Below are positions 1 through 9,103 of a DNA stretch of 42,962 nucleotides, in pieces. Origin of the DNA: a virus; IMG/VR virus record IMGVR_UViG_3300010354_000181, positions 1-42,962 of that record; one strand, given 5' to 3'. Each line of letters opens with the position of its first letter. The stretch's first letter is position 1. A model generated the notes under the pieces. The model was not told where the DNA came from. It saw only the letters and a program-made list of their open reading frames with translations, and did no database searches. Both the position numbers and the translations under genes were made by a program.

Positions 1-87
1 ATGGAACTAACAGAGTGGAACGCTCTGTACTTGCTCAAAGCACAAGAGCAAGAAAAGGCGGAAAGAAAAGCACGGGCGAGGAGATAA
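1..87 (+). CDS. C-terminal end of a tail assembly chaperone-type protein (partial)
   Basis: An open frame runs from the window edge to a TAA at 85-87. The visible 28 residues end in a charged E/K/R/A-rich helix (EQEKAERKARARR), as is usual for the downstream tail assembly chaperone that precedes the tape measure gene in siphophages. The ATG at position 1 may be internal. The tape measure ATG follows the stop directly. The chaperone name rests on position and composition only. Confidence 0.5.
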   Translation: MELTEWNALYLLKAQEQEKAERKARARR

Positions 88-3000
88 ATGGCTGAGTCAC
101 CAACCATGGAAGTCCGCGCCCGTCTCTCCGCGGATTCAGCGCAGTTTGTTCAAGGCATGGAGCGGGCATCCCGTTCTGCCGGAGATTTCCAACAAGCCGC
201 ACAAAGAGTTAGCGGAGCATCGTTGGCGCTTGGTGCCGCGATTGGAACAGCCGCGGCATCATTGATTGCCTTTAGCGTCAAGAGTTTCAAAGCCGCCGCT
301 GAAGTCGAGAGATTAGATTTCGCATTACAGGCAGTTGGCGCATCAAGCGGTCTTGGTTATGAGGCACTCAAAGAAGCATCTGACGGTATGCGTCGAATGG
401 GGATTCAAGCATCCGTAGCGCAAAGAATGACATTGAAGTTGGCACAGTCCAACATTGAAATGAAGAAAGCAACCGATATTGCCAAGGTTGCTCAAGATTT
501 ATCAGTCGCAAGTAATATCTCAGCGGAAGAAGCATTAGAGAGAGTTACTCTCGCAATCACAACCGGTCAAAGCCGTATGCTTCGAAGCGTTGGTATCACA
601 GACGCATCCAACAGCGCAATGGAACGCTACGCCGCAACACTTGGCAAAAAAGCCTCAGCCCTAACAATGGCAGAACGCCGTCAAGCCGTTATGAATCAGG
701 TTATGCGGGAGGGCGGAAAAGTTGCCGGAGCCTACGCGATTGCTTTACAGTCACCGGCAAAACTTCTTACATTATTCGGCGACCTCCATAATGATTTACA
801 AGTCAATATGGGTGGAGCGCTTGTCAAAGGTTTTGGTCCGCTCATCAAAGCAACATTTAGATTTGAAAAAGCCTTAGTCGATGCGACCGCTGAGGGCGGG
901 AAGTTGCGTCCGGTTATAGAGGCTTTGGAGTTAGTCCTTACAAAGATGACTAAGCCAATCACAGATTTGATTGAAAAGGCGGCTGATTTTGTTGAGAACA
1001 TGGGAGACATGGGAACCGGCTCTGAAAAACTTGCCGGTAAAATCTCAATGCTTCTTCCAGTTTTTGCTGGACTTGGTTCTGCTATCGCAGTAAAAGCGGG
1101 ACAGCCCATATTAGCGAGCATACCTATTTTTGGTAGATTGCTTGGTGGCTTGAAACCGATTCCAGTTGCGCTTGCCGCTATTGCTTTGACATCACCACAA
1201 ATCCAAAGCGCAATACGAAATCTAGTTAGCGCTTTTGCCCCACTTCTTCCAATACTTCAAAAGGTTGCGGCAGTTTTTTCTACAACTCTTGCTATCGCAA
1301 TAGGCATCGTTGCTAAAGTTATTGATGGAGTTGCGAATGTAGTTCGTAAGATTGTTGGGTTTTTCCAACAATATGAAGTAGCGGCTAAGGCTTTGGCTAT
1401 TGCTATTGGGGCAGTAACTATTGCCGTTATTGCTACAAAAGTTCCAACAGCCATCGCAACTGCTCAAAACTGGTTGCTACAAAAATCACAACTTGCTGTA
1501 TCTAAAGCAAGCGCGATTATGGCTAGTTCACTATTCCTACCCGTATTAGCCATTGCCGCCGTCATTGGCGCGATAGTTCTTTTATATCAAAACAGCGAAG
1601 AGTTCCGCGAAGGGTTCACAAAGGTATTCAATGATGTAGCCCGAGTCGTCGGAGGAGCGCTTGCTTTTATTCTTACCGGCATTGGAAATCTTTTGATTGC
1701 TTTTGGCGAAGCAATCTCGCCAGCCACCTCTTTTGGTCAAACATTGATAAGCGTAGTTCAGTTTATTCATCAGGCTTTTCTCACCGCAATACAAGGCGTT
1801 CTCAAAGTCATTGTCATGTTCCTCAAGGCAATCAACTATCTATCAAGTTCAACTACCGGACTTGGCAAGGTTGTACGAGCAATCTTGAACTTTATATTCA
1901 AAGCATGGGCAACGGTTGTTGGCGGTATCCTCAAGTTCATTGGATTTTTCCTTGAGACTCTTGGCGCCCTATTAGATACGCACGGCATTGTAGGCAAAAT
2001 CATCGGAATGATTCTTGACTTCTTATGGAAAGCCTTTGCCACGGTTATTGGCGGAATCATCAAATACATTGGAATGTTTATTGAGTTCTTAGGCAACTTA
2101 CTTGATACACATAATATCGTAGGTATGTTGATTGCCAAGATTCTTGATTTCTTGATTGATGCTTTCGCAACTGTGTTTGGTGGCATATTCAAATATGTAG
2201 GCATGTTTATAGGATTCTTAGGCGACTTGCTCGATGCTAACTCATTTGTAGGTAAAGGTATTGCGAAAGTTATCAACTTTATTGCTGAAGTTTATTTCAC
2301 TCTTGTTGAAAAAATAAGTGGCTTTTTAGCAAAGATTATTGGCGCTTTAGTTTCATGGCTCAAAGGAAACAGAGAAACACTAGAAGCCGCTATTGATTTA
2401 TTCAATAAGTTTGCTGAGGGAGTTGGTAAGGCTCTTGCGGCAATACCTAACTTCTTAGCAATGTTGCTAGAAAAGTTTGGTGCTTTTTTCAACGACGCCG
2501 CCAAGGGTGTTGCTGATTTCATCAAACAAGCCGCCGACGGTTTACGCTTGATTCCAAAAGTGGGTGCCGCATTAGCCGCTCCATTAGATGCCGCCGCCGC
2601 AAAGATTTCAAGTTTTGGTTCAACGATTGAAACGACTCTTGGCAATGCCGCAAAACCTTTGAGGTCTTTTGCTACTTCGATAACAAACGCTACAAAGCAA
2701 GTCATATCAGATGGAGCATTGGGCGCTGTAATCAATAAGTTAGAAAAAGTACAAAATAGTTTAGTAGCAGTTAGCAAAAGCGCAAGTGGTTTGAAAGAGC
2801 GCGAGTTTGGGACTGAGTTAGTTACATTTATTTCACAGGGTCTAACTAAAATAGGTTCTGTCTCACAAAAAATCGGCAACACGATTCTTGAAGTAACAAA
2901 AGTTCCAATCGCTGAAGGATTAGTACAGGCTATTTCCGATGCTCTTACGACAGTTGGTGGTTTTGCCAAGAAAGCCGGAGAGACCATTATTGAAGCCGGT

Positions 3001-4131
3001 GACATCAAGTTAGGCACCGAGTTAGTACAGATGTTGTCGGATGCTTCTAAGTTTATTGGCGGCGCAGTATCTAAGGTAGGTTCATTTGTCTCTGAACTAA
3101 AACAGTTTGAAGTGGGCGACATCTTGATGGATGTTGTTGAGGGTATTACTGACTTTGCTATTCCAAAGATTGAAGCACTTGTCAATACTATTGAGGGTCT
3201 AAAAAACCTTCCGGTAGGTAAGTTCCTTATTGAGAACCTAAGCGAAAAAAGTATTCAAGCCGGAGAAAAACTTCTCACTTTTGCTACGGCAGTCAAATCG
3301 TTTACCTCTGAAAATACACTTGAAAAACTAACTACTGGTTTTGGTAATCTCGCAGATAAGTTGAAGGAGTCTTTAGGATTCGGAGATATTCTGAAGGCAG
3401 AGCAAGAAAAGATAGACCAACTTACAAGGGCTGGTGCTACCGATGACGGTGCGGCAGATGCTATTCAAAATCAAGCAGACTTGATGAAGAAGATTCGTGA
3501 CGCTATGGCGGCGGGCATTGAGTCTATGCGTGATGTTCTGACGGACCTTCAAGATGCCGCTAAACAGTTTGCTGATTCCCTCAAAGATACAATCCTAAGT
3601 TTTGCTGGTCTCAAGGGAGTTGAACTTCCCGACGGATTTATTCCGAAGGCTAAATCACTTATTGAGAATATGCGTATGCGCCTTGATAAGAGCCAACAGT
3701 TCGCTAATCAGATTCTTACTCTCCAAGGTTTAGGTCTTGATGCTAAGGCTATCCAAGACTTAGTTGAAGAGGGACCAATCAAGGGCGCTCAACTTGCCGC
3801 ATCGATTCTTGGTGGTGGAGCCGAAGCAATCGCTCAAATCAATGAACTACAAAAGCAGATTAGTTTCACGGGAACTGCGATTGGAACCTATGGTTCTGAG
3901 GCGGCTTTCGGAGCCAAGATTGCTGGCGCTCAAATGAAACTTGCCGAAGTTACCGATGCGGCGCTCTCAGCCCGTGGTCTTGGTGGTAATAACATTGTCA
4001 TTGAACAGGGTGCCTTTGTGGTCAATGTTGATACAACAGGTGTAACAGATATTGACGAAAAGACAGATTTGATTACAAAGCGTATCCAAGAAACATTCGC
4101 TATTTTGGCAAAGGAGTTGGCTAACAAATAA
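88..4131 (+). CDS. Tape measure protein
   Basis: A 1347-residue protein that sets tail length and is ejected with the DNA. The N-terminus (MEVRARLSADSAQFVQGM) is the typical start of actinophage and Gram-positive tape measure proteins, followed by Ala-rich helices and several long hydrophobic stretches (about residues 330-500 and 520-730). It is the longest gene in the window and lies just upstream of the minor tail genes. Two repeat families are embedded: three 43-residue copies (602-730) and four 34-residue copies (908-1043). I see no lytic peptidase or transglycosylase motif. The start abuts the preceding stop, and the TAA shares its last base with the next ATG. Confidence 0.93.
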   Translation: MAESPTMEVRARLSADSAQFVQGMERASRSAGDFQQAAQRVSGASLALGAAIGTAAASLIAFSVKSFKAAAEVERLDFALQAVGASSGLGYEALKEASDGMRRMGIQASVAQRMTLKLAQSNIEMKKATDIAKVAQDLSVASNISAEEALERVTLAITTGQSRMLRSVGITDASNSAMERYAATLGKKASALTMAERRQAVMNQVMREGGKVAGAYAIALQSPAKLLTLFGDLHNDLQVNMGGALVKGFGPLIKATFRFEKALVDATAEGGKLRPVIEALELVLTKMTKPITDLIEKAADFVENMGDMGTGSEKLAGKISMLLPVFAGLGSAIAVKAGQPILASIPIFGRLLGGLKPIPVALAAIALTSPQIQSAIRNLVSAFAPLLPILQKVAAVFSTTLAIAIGIVAKVIDGVANVVRKIVGFFQQYEVAAKALAIAIGAVTIAVIATKVPTAIATAQNWLLQKSQLAVSKASAIMASSLFLPVLAIAAVIGAIVLLYQNSEEFREGFTKVFNDVARVVGGALAFILTGIGNLLIAFGEAISPATSFGQTLISVVQFIHQAFLTAIQGVLKVIVMFLKAINYLSSSTTGLGKVVRAILNFIFKAWATVVGGILKFIGFFLETLGALLDTHGIVGKIIGMILDFLWKAFATVIGGIIKYIGMFIEFLGNLLDTHNIVGMLIAKILDFLIDAFATVFGGIFKYVGMFIGFLGDLLDANSFVGKGIAKVINFIAEVYFTLVEKISGFLAKIIGALVSWLKGNRETLEAAIDLFNKFAEGVGKALAAIPNFLAMLLEKFGAFFNDAAKGVADFIKQAADGLRLIPKVGAALAAPLDAAAAKISSFGSTIETTLGNAAKPLRSFATSITNATKQVISDGALGAVINKLEKVQNSLVAVSKSASGLKEREFGTELVTFISQGLTKIGSVSQKIGNTILEVTKVPIAEGLVQAISDALTTVGGFAKKAGETIIEAGDIKLGTELVQMLSDASKFIGGAVSKVGSFVSELKQFEVGDILMDVVEGITDFAIPKIEALVNTIEGLKNLPVGKFLIENLSEKSIQAGEKLLTFATAVKSFTSENTLEKLTTGFGNLADKLKESLGFGDILKAEQEKIDQLTRAGATDDGAADAIQNQADLMKKIRDAMAAGIESMRDVLTDLQDAAKQFADSLKDTILSFAGLKGVELPDGFIPKAKSLIENMRMRLDKSQQFANQILTLQGLGLDAKAIQDLVEEGPIKGAQLAASILGGGAEAIAQINELQKQISFTGTAIGTYGSEAAFGAKIAGAQMKLAEVTDAALSARGLGGNNIVIEQGAFVVNVDTTGVTDIDEKTDLITKRIQETFAILAKELANK
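1891..2277 (+). repeat. Three tandem 129-bp units in the tape measure gene
   Basis: Three consecutive 43-codon units begin at 1891, 2020 and 2149. Each encodes a variant of F-x-x-x-A-x-A-T-V-x-G-G-I-x-K, a hydrophobic run, then L-L-D-(T/A)-(H/N). Protein similarity is clear while the DNA has diverged, so the duplication is old. In-frame repeats in tape measure genes can change tail length in fixed steps. Confidence 0.85.
2809..3216 (+). repeat. Four 34-codon repeats in the tape measure gene
   Basis: A second repeat family starts at residue 908 with GTELVTFIS, AEGLVQAIS, GTELVQMLS and GDILMDVVE, each 34 residues apart. The fourth copy is the most diverged. It is distinct from the 43-residue family upstream. 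Confidence 0.75.
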
Positions 4132-5702
4132 TGGCTACCTACACACTTCGCCCCAACGCTAACTGGAACAACGCTTCGGCTTTTACAATCTCGGGCGGCT
4201 CCGGTTCAGTTCATGCCGCGCTCGCCGATAGTAGCGATAGCACTTACATCACTCGTACAAGCACAACAGTTCCGGCTTCCTATGAAGCGGAGTTCGGTAC
4301 AACAACTCTAGCGGCAACTGAAAAGATTGAATATGTAAACCTTCGCGCTCGTATGACGATTGGTACAAGCGGCAATGTTGGTCTATCCCTAGGTGTGATT
4401 ACTGACCGAAATGGTCGTGAAGTGAGTTATTCCGTTGGATACTTCAAGGTCAATACGCTCTCTCTTACAACAGTTGATACCGCATTGAAACTAACCACCG
4501 CTCCTAATGGAGCAGAGTGGTCACAAACTTTGATTGATAACTTGGTAGTGAAGTTCACCGATAGCGCAATCACAAGCGGCGACCGTGCCTCTCTATATGA
4601 ACTTTTTGTCGATGTCGTAACTACAACCAAACCAACAGTTTCAGTTACCGCGCCTTCAGGAACAATCACAGACACCACATTCCCTTCAGTTACTTGGACC
4701 TATGCGGACGCAGATGGTGACCCGCAGAGTGCCTACGAAATCAAAGTTTTTGATTCCACAACTTATTCAGGCGGAACCTTTGACCCTGATACATCTACGC
4801 CAACAGTAGAGACTGGCATCGTCACATCTTCAAATGATGGACAGACTCTTGAGGCTGACCTTGCGGACGCTACCACTTATCGCGCCTATGTTCGAGTAGC
4901 GCAGTTATTGAACGGTGGTAACTACTTTAGCGATTGGGCTTATAGTCAGTTCACCATTGATGTCGATGCCCCGGCAACACCATTGCTTTCGGCTTTCTAC
5001 GATACAAATATCGGAGCAGTTACAGTAACGGTTTTTGGTCGTACAAATGTTTTGAGTGCGAATCAAGCATCTTTAGAAACGAACACAACTGGATGGGCGG
5101 CGGTTTCAAACTGTGCGATAGCGCGGACAACGGCTCAGGCTTCCATAGGTAGCGCATCACTTGAACTAACAGCAAGCGCCGCGGGAGATATGGTTGCCAG
5201 TACAACAACGGCAACTAAGTTCACCGTTACAGCAAACCAAGAGTTCTCAGCAATCGCAGATTTTCGAGCAAACTCAACGACTCGCCTTGCGGCAGTTGGT
5301 ATCCGTTATCTGAACTCTGCTGGTAGCACAATCTCTACAACTTACGGAACTTCAGTAAGTTCAACAAGTTCCGGTTGGGCAACAGCACAGGCTACGGTTC
5401 TTGCTCCTGCCACCGCTACACATGCTCAAGTTTTTGTGAAAGTGATTAGTGCCGCAACAAGTGAGATTCATTATGTGGACAAGATTGCTTTTCATTCAGG
5501 CGACATGGCTGTATTTACCCGGGGAGGTTTTTCAAACTTCAAGTTTGATGTTGAGCGTTCAGATGACAACGGAACAACTTGGTCAGTTCTGCGTAACAGT
5601 CCAATCTCCGCTGACTCCGCGCAGATTGCTGAGATTGAAGATTATGAAACACCGCTTGACCAAACGGTGCGTTATCGTGCGAAAGCGAGGGCTGACATCT
5701 AA
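4131..5702 (+). CDS. Minor tail protein with fibronectin-like and carbohydrate-binding-like regions
   Basis: A 523-residue Thr/Ser-rich beta protein directly after the tape measure gene, where distal tail or adhesin proteins lie. Residues about 165-290 look like a fibronectin type III or Ig-like sandwich (WTYADADGDPQSAYEIKVFD). Residues about 310-455 look like a CBM4/9-type jelly roll (LETNTTGWAAVSNC, then WATAQATVLAPATATHAQVF). A surface glycan-binding role is inferred. The start overlaps the tape measure stop by one base. Confidence 0.75.
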   Translation: MATYTLRPNANWNNASAFTISGGSGSVHAALADSSDSTYITRTSTTVPASYEAEFGTTTLAATEKIEYVNLRARMTIGTSGNVGLSLGVITDRNGREVSYSVGYFKVNTLSLTTVDTALKLTTAPNGAEWSQTLIDNLVVKFTDSAITSGDRASLYELFVDVVTTTKPTVSVTAPSGTITDTTFPSVTWTYADADGDPQSAYEIKVFDSTTYSGGTFDPDTSTPTVETGIVTSSNDGQTLEADLADATTYRAYVRVAQLLNGGNYFSDWAYSQFTIDVDAPATPLLSAFYDTNIGAVTVTVFGRTNVLSANQASLETNTTGWAAVSNCAIARTTAQASIGSASLELTASAAGDMVASTTTATKFTVTANQEFSAIADFRANSTTRLAAVGIRYLNSAGSTISTTYGTSVSSTSSGWATAQATVLAPATATHAQVFVKVISAATSEIHYVDKIAFHSGDMAVFTRGGFSNFKFDVERSDDNGTTWSVLRNSPISADSAQIAEIEDYETPLDQTVRYRAKARADI

Positions 5703-6127
5703 TGGCAACGATTTCTTCAGGATATACAACTACCGTACCAATCCAAGTAGATAATCCCGCTCTATGGTCTTTCACGGCACCCGAGGACCCAACGATTAGA
5801 GTTACAGGTGTTGATGTTCTTCAGCCGCTCAACAATACAATCGTAGAATCTTACGGAGTATTCAAACCACTTGGTGCGACAAAAACGGTTGTTGTAGCAC
5901 AATCGATTTATGGTATTGATGGTACTTATCGTTTTACTATCAAAGGCGATACTCAATGGGATGAACTTTATCCAGTTCTTACCTATCAAGGAACTCTCCA
6001 TGTCCATGACCCATTAGGTCGCCAAAAGTATGTTCGTTTTGTAGACCGTAAATGGACAGAATCCGGACCGATTGCTAACTTGGTTCGCGTTGTTGATGTC
6101 ACCTATTTTGAGGTGGACGCACCATAA
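5702..6127 (+). CDS. Tail protein of unknown function
   Basis: 141 residues, mostly beta strand by composition, with no recognised domain. It is locked into the tail operon by one-base stop/start overlaps on both sides, so a structural or assembly role in the tail tip is likely. The central part (VTGVDVLQPLNNTIVESYGVFKP) resembles an immunoglobulin-like module. Confidence 0.7.
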   Translation: MATISSGYTTTVPIQVDNPALWSFTAPEDPTIRVTGVDVLQPLNNTIVESYGVFKPLGATKTVVVAQSIYGIDGTYRFTIKGDTQWDELYPVLTYQGTLHVHDPLGRQKYVRFVDRKWTESGPIANLVRVVDVTYFEVDAP

Positions 6128-7245
6128 TGTATCCGGTTTCCGATGATTTCAAAACGGCTATTCGGAAATCACATGTCACAAAAACCAAGATTGAGATTTA
6201 TGACATGTCGAATGGCTCGATTATTAGTACCGCATCCCCAATAGCCGGTGAGGTAACAATCGACAATCGCCGCTCAATCCGCCGTGAGTGTTCGCTTGAG
6301 TTTGTTGATACTGATGGAACTCTAGTTCCAACCAATAACATTAGTTCAGTCTTGCTTCCATACAATCGTGAGGTAAAGATTTATCGAGGTATTGTTTTTG
6401 CCGACGGTACGGAAGAGTTGGTTCCTCTTGGAGTTTTTGTTATTACTTCAGTCGATATTCAGGAGTCGGCTCAAGGAGTGAAAATCGCTATCAAGGGTTC
6501 AGATAGAAGCCTGATTCTTGCTCGGGCTAAGTTTACAAACCATGAGTTTTATATTGAAGAAGGAACCGCAAAAGAAACCGCGATTGAAAACATTCTCAAG
6601 TATCGTTATCCAAAAGTAAAAACAATCTTCCCAACTACAAACCAAACAACGGCTCTGCTGTATCCGACCCTTGACCAATCATCCGACCCTTGGCGTGAAG
6701 CGTTGAAGATTGCTGAGTCCGCATCCATGGATTTGTACTTTGATGAAAACGGAGTCGCCCGTATGAGACCGATTCCGGACCCCGACTTTGGTACACCGGT
6801 TGCCACTTACACAGATGGTAGTGAATCCGTTCTTGTACAAATCGCCCGTTCGTTGAGTACAGATGATTCATATAACGGAGTTATCTTTACCGGTGAGGGA
6901 ACAAATCTAACTATTGGTGTTATTGGTGAGGCGTGGGACGATAATCCCGCATCCCCGACCTATCGTAAAACTTATGGTGAAGTCCCATTATTCAAATCAA
7001 GCCCTACTGTTCTAACAGTTGCCGAGGCAGAAGAAGCGGCAAAGAATGAGTTGAAGAAAGTTATTGGGGCAACGGAAAAGATTACTTGGGACCAAATCGT
7101 AAATCCCGCTCACGATGTTTATGACTTAGTAAAAGTAACGCGCTCGCCAGTAGGTATAGACAAGATTTTGATGCTCGATGCTATTTCGATTCCTCTTGCC
7201 GCAAGCGGTACGATGAACGCAGTCGGACGAAGTAGGAGGTTCTGA
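6127..7245 (+). CDS. DUF5047-like tail/baseplate protein
   Basis: 372 residues. The N-terminus (MYPVSDDFKTAIRKSH, then GEVTIDNRRSIRRECSLEF) matches what I know of DUF5047-type actinophage tail proteins, which resemble baseplate hub components. It follows other tail genes with a one-base overlap and overlaps the next gene in the same way. Function as a hub or ring component is inferred from family and position. Confidence 0.75.
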   Translation: MYPVSDDFKTAIRKSHVTKTKIEIYDMSNGSIISTASPIAGEVTIDNRRSIRRECSLEFVDTDGTLVPTNNISSVLLPYNREVKIYRGIVFADGTEELVPLGVFVITSVDIQESAQGVKIAIKGSDRSLILARAKFTNHEFYIEEGTAKETAIENILKYRYPKVKTIFPTTNQTTALLYPTLDQSSDPWREALKIAESASMDLYFDENGVARMRPIPDPDFGTPVATYTDGSESVLVQIARSLSTDDSYNGVIFTGEGTNLTIGVIGEAWDDNPASPTYRKTYGEVPLFKSSPTVLTVAEAEEAAKNELKKVIGATEKITWDQIVNPAHDVYDLVKVTRSPVGIDKILMLDAISIPLAASGTMNAVGRSRRF

Positions 7246-7916
7246 TGGACCTGAGTTACTTAGTAAATCAAATCAAGGCATCGCCTCAAGGACTCCGACT
7301 TCGCCAAGGCAAAGTCATTACAGTCAATACGACAAGAACAATCGATGTTCAGATTGCCGGTGATACAAACACTTTGCCCGGAGTTCGTTATGCCTCAAAC
7401 TATGCTCCAAAGCCCGACGACCAAGTTTGGCTTTTGAATCAAGGCGCCGACTTGCTTGCTTTTTCCATGGTTGCCGCGGCAGATAGAACTCTCGCTCCAA
7501 CAGCCTCACGGAGTACAGCGCAGACCATTCCGACATCCACACAAACCGCTATTGTTTTTGACACAGTTGATTCCGATGGATGGAACTGTTGGGACCTTAG
7601 CCCAAACCCCACGCGGCTAACAGTCCCAGTTACAGGTCGTTATTTTATTACGGCTAATGTTTCATACGAAGCGGCATCGGCAGGACACCGCGCTATCAAC
7701 ATTTTGAAAAATGGCACAACCGAGTTGGCTCGCTCTGATTTCAGTCCAGTTTCAAACTCAATCGATACTCACACCACCGTAAATACTCACGCAGTTACCT
7801 TGACCAAAGGAGATTATGTTGAGTTGCGTGTGTGGCAAAACAGCGGAAGCGATTTAGACATTATGGCGGATGGGGACCATACCCCTAAGATGAGTCTTAT
7901 CTACCTCGGTTCCTAG
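7245..7916 (+). CDS. Baseplate/tail tip protein, N-terminal OB-like and C-terminal C1q-like
   Basis: 223 residues. Residues about 15-80 (LRQGKVITVN...DVQIAGDTNTLPGVRY...PKPDDQVWLL) fit the small OB-type barrel of baseplate spike proteins. Residues about 115-223 (VPVTGRYFITANVSYE... up to MSLIYLGS) fit a C1q/TNF-like jelly roll, often a receptor-binding head in phages. It is the last tail gene before the lysis block. Confidence 0.7.
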   Translation: MDLSYLVNQIKASPQGLRLRQGKVITVNTTRTIDVQIAGDTNTLPGVRYASNYAPKPDDQVWLLNQGADLLAFSMVAAADRTLAPTASRSTAQTIPTSTQTAIVFDTVDSDGWNCWDLSPNPTRLTVPVTGRYFITANVSYEAASAGHRAINILKNGTTELARSDFSPVSNSIDTHTTVNTHAVTLTKGDYVELRVWQNSGSDLDIMADGDHTPKMSLIYLGS

Positions 7917-7930
7917 CCGTAGGTTAGAAT
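7915..7930 (+). promoter_or_regulatory. Putative promoter of the lysis genes
   Basis: AGCCGTAGGTTAGAAT followed by AAG. A TAGAAT -10 box lies directly beside a GG-rich half-site, similar to sites at 14341, 38672 and (minus) 28703. The holin ATG follows 27 nt later, after an AGGATTAGGAG Shine-Dalgarno. No clear -35 box. Confidence 0.45.
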
Positions 7931-7956
7931 AAGCCCCACAAGGATTAGGAGAATCC

Positions 7957-8241
7957 ATGGACAAAAAACAAAAGGCAATGCTCGCCTCTTATGGGCGTTC
8001 ATTTCTTGCCGCAGTTACCACAGCATTTCTCATTCAAGGTGGCGACCTGTTCGCCCTTGATGTTGATTCCCTCAAGACGATTTTGGCGGCAGGTATCTCA
8101 GCCGTTCTTCCAGTCGCATTGAGAGCCGCCAATCCCAATGACCCGGCGTTTGGCAAAGTCGCAGATTCGATTACTGCCTCAGTTACCAAGAAACTAACCG
8201 AGCCAACAAAGAAGGCTCCAAGAAAGAAAGCCGCAAAGTAA
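7957..8241 (+). CDS. Holin-like membrane protein
   Basis: 94 residues. A short charged N-terminus (MDKKQKAMLASYGRS) leads into one or two hydrophobic helices (about 14-33 and 41-58), and the tail is very basic (KKLTEPTKKAPRKKAAK). This layout, immediately before a CHAP endolysin, is that of small actinophage holins. Shine-Dalgarno AGGATTAGGAG precedes the ATG. The stop overlaps the endolysin start by one base. Confidence 0.75.
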   Translation: MDKKQKAMLASYGRSFLAAVTTAFLIQGGDLFALDVDSLKTILAAGISAVLPVALRAANPNDPAFGKVADSITASVTKKLTEPTKKAPRKKAAK

Positions 8242-8765
8242 TGTCAGTTGAGAAAGTCCTAGCCGCGGCGAAAGCCGAAGTTGATGCCAAGTTCAGAGAG
8301 GGCGCCAACAACGATACAAAGTTCGGTAAGTGGTTTGGTATGAATAACCAGCCATGGTGTGCGATGTATGTTTCATGGTGTTTCAAAGAGGCAGGACTTT
8401 CTCATCTAATCGCCGCTCAATCTAAAAAAGGATTTGCTTCTTGTGATGTTGGATTGAAGTGGTTTGCCAAGAAGGGACAGATTGTTCCTGTCGGTCAAGC
8501 AAAGCCCGGAGATATTGCGTTCTTCCAGTTCGACGATGATGCGATGGCTGACCATGTAGGTATTGTTTTGAAGAATGATGGCAAAGGAACTCTTTGGGTT
8601 TATGAAGGAAATACCAGCGGCGATAATGCCGGAAGTCAGTCAAACGGTGATGGCGCATTTCTCAAGAAGCGCCCTTACAAACTCATCATGGGAGTTGCTC
8701 GTCCTGAGTACCCCGCTGAAGTCAAAGCGGCAAAGTCTCCTGACGAAGCCCGCGGAAAGGCATAA
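8241..8765 (+). CDS. CHAP-domain endolysin (amidase/endopeptidase)
   Basis: 174 residues with a CHAP cysteine peptidase fold that cuts peptidoglycan. The nucleophile region is PWCAMYVSW (Cys40), the histidine is in ADHVGIV (His105), and the third catalytic residue probably lies in YEGNTSG (Glu122/Asn124). No separate cell wall-binding domain is obvious; the last 25 residues are charged. It sits between the holin and an XhlA-like gene, forming a lysis cassette. No signal peptide, so it depends on holin for release. Confidence 0.88.
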   Translation: MSVEKVLAAAKAEVDAKFREGANNDTKFGKWFGMNNQPWCAMYVSWCFKEAGLSHLIAAQSKKGFASCDVGLKWFAKKGQIVPVGQAKPGDIAFFQFDDDAMADHVGIVLKNDGKGTLWVYEGNTSGDNAGSQSNGDGAFLKKRPYKLIMGVARPEYPAEVKAAKSPDEARGKA

Positions 8766-8767
8766 CC

Positions 8768-9046
8768 TTGAGCGAAGAGTTCCCAACATTAGGCGAGGTC
8801 ATGCGCCGACTCGATGAACTGACTATTGAAGTCAAACAAATGAATATCAACATCTCGCAGACTTATCTACGCAAAGATGTTTATGAGTCGGATACTGAAA
8901 GAATCACTCAGGCTATGGACCACATTACCGACCGGCTTCAGAAAATGGAGTCCCGCTCGGAGTGGGTCGTTCGGACCGTGGGCGCTCTTTTCATTGCCAC
9001 CGTTGTCGGTGCCTCAATGTATGTTGGACAGGTAATCGGGTTGTAG
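8768..9046 (+). CDS. XhlA-like coiled-coil membrane protein
   Basis: 92 residues from a TTG start. An amphipathic coiled-coil segment (about 8-65) is followed by a single C-terminal transmembrane helix (about 68-90: VVRTVGALFIATVVGASMYV). This is the plan of haemolysin XhlA-type proteins that accompany holins. The start lies 2 nt after the endolysin stop. Confidence 0.7.
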   Translation: MSEEFPTLGEVMRRLDELTIEVKQMNINISQTYLRKDVYESDTERITQAMDHITDRLQKMESRSEWVVRTVGALFIATVVGASMYVGQVIGL

Positions 9047-9049
9047 GGC

Positions 9050-9079
9050 TTGACAGCCTAAACCGGGGTTGTGTATCCT
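9050..9079 (+). promoter_or_regulatory. Promoter with operator-like palindrome, recombination operon
   Basis: TTGACA (9050-9055), an 18-bp spacer containing AACCGGGGTT (9061-9070), and TATCCT (9074-9079). It is the only member of the palindrome promoter family here with a consensus -35. The leader after it can pair CCTCTC (9077-9082) with GAGAGG (9090-9095). The Gam-like gene starts at 9104 after GAGAGGAG. Confidence 0.75.
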
Positions 9080-9103
9080 CTCCCGATAAGAGAGGAGTTC
9101 GAC

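Noticed and set aside
732-3185. Several minus-strand open frames inside the tape measure gene
   Set aside because: Antisense shadows of a long Ala-rich gene; no Shine-Dalgarno, no recognised motifs.
5020-5214. Minus-strand frame within the minor tail gene
   Set aside because: Fully antisense to a well-supported gene, unnatural composition.
9071-9103. GTG start at 9071 for the Gam-like gene
   Set aside because: It would lie in the -10 region; ATG 9104 has a proper Shine-Dalgarno.
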